Assembly: GCA_002479245.1 (NCBI GenBank)
Contig: DLMG01000241.1
Coordinates: 1 to 6,841 of the forward strand
Source of the DNA: Verrucomicrobia subdivision 3 bacterium UBA7542
GTDB lineage: Bacteria; Verrucomicrobiota; Verrucomicrobiia; Limisphaerales; UBA11358
Reading direction: 5' to 3'
Length of the DNA stretch: 6,841 nt
Part shown: one piece after another, positions 5,190-6,841 of the stretch
Position numbering within the stretch: position 1 is the first letter of the stretch
How the letters are laid out: every line of letters starts with the position of its first letter
The notes under the pieces: model-generated
What the model was told of the DNA's origin: nothing
What the model saw: only the letters and a program-made list of their open reading frames with translations
Database searches by the model: none
Position numbers and translations under genes: made by a program

Positions 5190-5612
5190 TCACAAGGAAT
5201 AACTGTATACCTGCGCCTGAATGTTTTGGATTTTCTGCTGGTTATCAAAAGTAGCTGTCACTTGGGTATGGCGCATCGAGAACCAAGCATCTGAATAATC
5301 GTCAGCTTGATAAGAAACATATTGGTTTGTTTGCCAGGTCCTTGAATGCCCATCCACACCCAATCCTTGACTGGCCAACCATGTTTGAAGTTTGTTCACC
5401 GGTGTTCCGATTGGAAAACGTGCGAGCAAGTTTGACTCAATTACAGAGCCTGTCAGCGGCTCACGCGGGTTGAGGGCAAAATAATGTCGAATCCGCGCTT
5501 CTGTTTTTCTTTGTTCAAGATTGCCACAACCAACAAAAGACGCCGCCAAAACAACGCAAAGCAACCCGAAATAGAATGGCCATCGAACCCATTTTGGGAA
5601 AAGTTTTTTCAA
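5190..5612 (-). CDS. Small putative lipoprotein of unknown function, TTG start
   Basis: I do not recognise a family. The 140-residue product starts MKKLFPKWVRWPFYFGLLCVV. It has a positively charged tip and a hydrophobic core ending in ASFVGCGN, so Cys29 is a plausible lipidation site (the lipobox has Phe at -3, which is atypical). The mature part is soluble, with IGTPVNKLQTWLASQG (68-83), reminiscent of the short helix in SmpA/BamE-like small lipoproteins. It ends in a beta-rich stretch (SMRHTQVTATFDNQQKIQNI). The start must be TTG at 5612: an in-frame TAG lies about ten codons upstream and no in-frame ATG occurs before the middle of the protein. It is 76 bases upstream of the fumarase alpha gene on the same strand, and the candidate promoter in between suggests separate transcription. 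Confidence 0.65.
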   Translation of the reverse strand: MKKLFPKWVRWPFYFGLLCVVLAASFVGCGNLEQRKTEARIRHYFALNPREPLTGSVIESNLLARFPIGTPVNKLQTWLASQGLGVDGHSRTWQTNQYVSYQADDYSDAWFSMRHTQVTATFDNQQKIQNIQAQVYSYSL

Positions 5613-5707
5613 GCACTTTATTTTTGCCTTATAAAGAACCTAATTCAGCCCATTTCTGTTGTCGAGAACGCATTGCATTTTATCTCACCGCCAGTTTTAA
5701 TCTGCGC
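5613..5707. promoter_or_regulatory. Divergent region between the lipoprotein gene and the YfhO-like gene
   Basis: About 95 bases lie between the TTG start of the minus-strand lipoprotein gene and the proposed GTG start of the plus-strand membrane-protein gene. On the complement there is TATAAG at 5633-5628, a good -10-like hexamer, but no matching -35 at the right distance, and it would leave a very short leader. On the plus strand I see no convincing promoter or ribosome binding site. The plus-strand frame is open through this region, so the membrane-protein start is not fixed. Confidence 0.3.
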
Positions 5708-6841
5708 GTGCAACCGACCGGCAGCAACAACTTCGCCGAAAAACTTTTCACGCCTGTGCGCTTTGGAATCCTCCTTGCGTTGCTGATTTTAGCCACGTTC
5801 CCACAGGTTCTGCCCGGCCTGGAAACCTTCGTCATCCGCGACTACGGATTTTTCGCGTATCCACTCGCCCATTTTCAGCAGGAATGTTTCCGGCACGGCG
5901 AACTGCCGTTGTGGGACCCCTACAACAATTGCGGTGTGCCGTTCCTCGCGCAATGGAACACCATGCCGCTCTACCCGCCCTCGCTGATTTACCTTCTGTT
6001 GCCGCTGCCATGGTCGCTGGGGTTTTTCTGCCTGCTGCATTTGTGGTTCGCGGGCTTCGGCATGTTTTTCCTCGCCCGACGATGGACGGGCCTTCACCGC
6101 GCCGAAGTGTCGTCTTTTTTTTACGCACGCAACGCCTGGCCGGTTTCGGCCCACCTGTCTGGCAATGCAGCTACGGCCACGCAGGCGGGCAACTCCTTCG
6201 CGGCGGCGTTTGCGGGCGTGGCCTTCGCGTTCAACGGCCTGACGCTCAACCTGCTCATGTGGCCGAGCCACATCGCCACGCTCAGTTGGATGCCGTGGGT
6301 CGTGCTCGCCGTCGAAGGCGCGTGGCGCGAGGGCGGACGAAAAATCATTTTTGCCGCGTTCCTCGGCGCCATGCAAATGCTCGCGGGCGGCCCGGAAATT
6401 ATTTTTCTCACGTGGATTTTGCTGCTGGCGATGTGGATTCAACAATTAGTCAAACGTGCTGCCGGCGTCCCGCCGGCAGAGCTTACATGTGCCAAAGACA
6501 GTTCTGCCGGCAAGATGCCGGCAGCACGTTACAACGTCTCCATGTTCTGGCGTTTTCCATTGGTCGTGGCACTGGTGATTGCGCTGGCGGCGGTGCAACT
6601 GCTGCCGTTCCTCGATCTCGCCGCCCATTCGCAGCGGAGCGCCGGATACGCGGATACGCGCTGGTCCATGCCCGGCTGGGGCTGGGCGAATTTTCTCGTA
6701 CCGATGGCCTTCGGCCGCACCTGGACCGAAGGCGTGTTCTTTCAATACGAACAGTCATGGACGTCGTCTTATTATCTCGGCATCGGCGCGCTATGGCTGG
6801 CGTTGCTGGCAGTTTGGACGGTCCGGGAAAGGCGCGTGTGG
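5708..6841 (+). CDS. YfhO-like multi-pass membrane protein, probable GT-C type glycosyltransferase (5' part)
   Basis: The frame is open to the right edge (378 codons from the proposed start). It encodes a hydrophobic protein like the large YfhO family, whose members are membrane glycosyltransferases of GT-C type that use lipid-linked sugars. A first helix (about residues 19-35) is followed by VIRDYGFFAYPLAH, with Asp45 in the first outer loop where GT-C enzymes keep a catalytic acid. Next comes GELPLWDPYNNCGVPFLAQ (64-82), the hallmark of the family, and then PLYPPSLIYLLLP. Further blocks are FAFNGLTLNLLMWPSHIATLSWMPWVVLA, GPEIIFLTW, VQLLPFLDLAAHSQRS and WSMPGWGWANFLVP. GTG at 5708 is the best start (MQPTGSNNFAEKLFTPVRF), but the frame is open further upstream and no Shine-Dalgarno confirms it. 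Two segments, residues 129-161 and 250-274, look inserted. The glycosyltransferase role is a family inference. Confidence 0.8.
   Translation, partial: MQPTGSNNFAEKLFTPVRFGILLALLILATFPQVLPGLETFVIRDYGFFAYPLAHFQQECFRHGELPLWDPYNNCGVPFLAQWNTMPLYPPSLIYLLLPLPWSLGFFCLLHLWFAGFGMFFLARRWTGLHRAEVSSFFYARNAWPVSAHLSGNAATATQAGNSFAAAFAGVAFAFNGLTLNLLMWPSHIATLSWMPWVVLAVEGAWREGGRKIIFAAFLGAMQMLAGGPEIIFLTWILLLAMWIQQLVKRAAGVPPAELTCAKDSSAGKMPAARYNVSMFWRFPLVVALVIALAAVQLLPFLDLAAHSQRSAGYADTRWSMPGWGWANFLVPMAFGRTWTEGVFFQYEQSWTSSYYLGIGALWLALLAVWTVRERRVW
6092..6190 (+). other. Suspected 99-bp in-frame insertion in the YfhO-like gene
   Basis: In relatives as I remember them, LARRWTGN runs directly into FAAAFAGVAFAFNG. Here the block is split by 33 residues (LHRAEVSSFF...ATATQAG) that are less hydrophobic and unlike the family. 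The inserted DNA contains a run of eight T (6115-6122) and a short perfect hairpin, GGCCG-GTTT-CGGCC (6138-6151). It also holds an imperfect one with arms at 6154-6163 and 6176-6185. The insertion follows RR after a membrane helix, so it should lie in a cytoplasmic loop. GGGC occurs at both edges, a possible duplicated target. The boundaries are inferred from remembered family sequence. Confidence 0.45.
6453..6530. repeat. Paired REP-like palindrome (BIME-like) inserted in frame in the YfhO-like gene
   Basis: Two 28-base arms (6453-6480 and 6503-6530) are reverse complements with three mismatches around a 22-base spacer. Each arm is itself a palindrome of the form TGCCGGC-n5-GCCGGCA. That is the architecture of paired REP elements. 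Read in frame the arms give RAAGVPPAE and SAGKMPAAR. The element is 78 bp, a multiple of three, so the reading frame continues undisturbed into the next membrane helix (WRFPLVVALVIALAAVQLLPF). It follows a helix ending in QLVKR, so the added peptide should lie in a cytoplasmic loop. Confidence 0.85.

Noticed and set aside
5114..5248. A longer N-terminus for fumarase alpha
   Set aside because: It would overlap the lipoprotein gene, place the candidate promoter inside coding sequence and add a basic stretch absent from the family.
5659..5686. A plus-strand promoter TTGTCG...TATCTC before the YfhO-like gene
   Set aside because: Both hexamers match the consensus poorly and the gene start itself is uncertain.
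5789..6445. A 218-codon minus-strand frame opposite the YfhO-like gene
   Set aside because: Its Arg/Glu/Gln-rich sequence without domain features is the expected antisense image of a hydrophobic coding strand with clear family motifs.

Overview
The window looks like chromosomal DNA from a Gram-negative heterotroph of moderately high GC, most likely Verrucomicrobia (Pedosphaera/Limisphaerales-like). That assignment is an inference. It rests on the style of the proteins (a dimeric-type pyruvate dehydrogenase E1, a two-subunit Fe-S fumarase, a YfhO-like giant membrane protein, PIN-type toxin-antitoxin genes), on weak or absent Shine-Dalgarno sequences, and on palindromic repeats placed in frame inside a gene. 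No rRNA, tRNA, CRISPR array or transposase is visible.

Layout: (a) 1-1430 is a divergent pair. The 5' part of aceE (pyruvate dehydrogenase E1, minus strand, running off the left edge) faces away from a lipoate/octanoate-transferase family gene (plus strand). Both belong to the lipoyl-dependent pyruvate dehydrogenase system. (b) 1438-1509 is a long inverted repeat between convergent genes and probably ends transcription from both sides. (c) 1517-5612 is a minus-strand array. In transcription order it holds a small TTG-started lipoprotein, the fumarase alpha subunit, a HigB-like toxin, a HigA-like antitoxin, a PIN-toxin remnant, a small antitoxin-like protein, a DUF4230 membrane-anchored protein and the fumarase beta subunit. 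(d) 5708-6841 is the 5' part of a YfhO-like multi-pass membrane protein (plus strand), open to the right edge.

How it fits together: the metabolic theme is central carbon flow (pyruvate to acetyl-CoA, lipoylation, fumarate to malate). The two fumarase subunits, which must assemble into one enzyme, are separated by about 2.1 kb. That gap is filled by one complete toxin-antitoxin pair, one broken pair and the DUF4230 gene. The four toxin-antitoxin genes are tightly packed (two ATGA overlaps, then a 4-bp gap with a ribosome binding site inside the preceding gene). The PIN toxin has lost its N-terminal half exactly where the HigBA module abuts it, which suggests layered insertion.

Repeat activity is the other theme: a heptanucleotide tandem repeat inside the lipoate-ligase gene, a paired REP-like palindrome in frame inside the YfhO-like gene, and a second suspicious 99-bp in-frame segment in that gene. 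I see no convincing evidence of a wholly new biological system. The nested toxin-antitoxin cassette inside the fumarase locus and the in-frame repeats are the points most worth following up.
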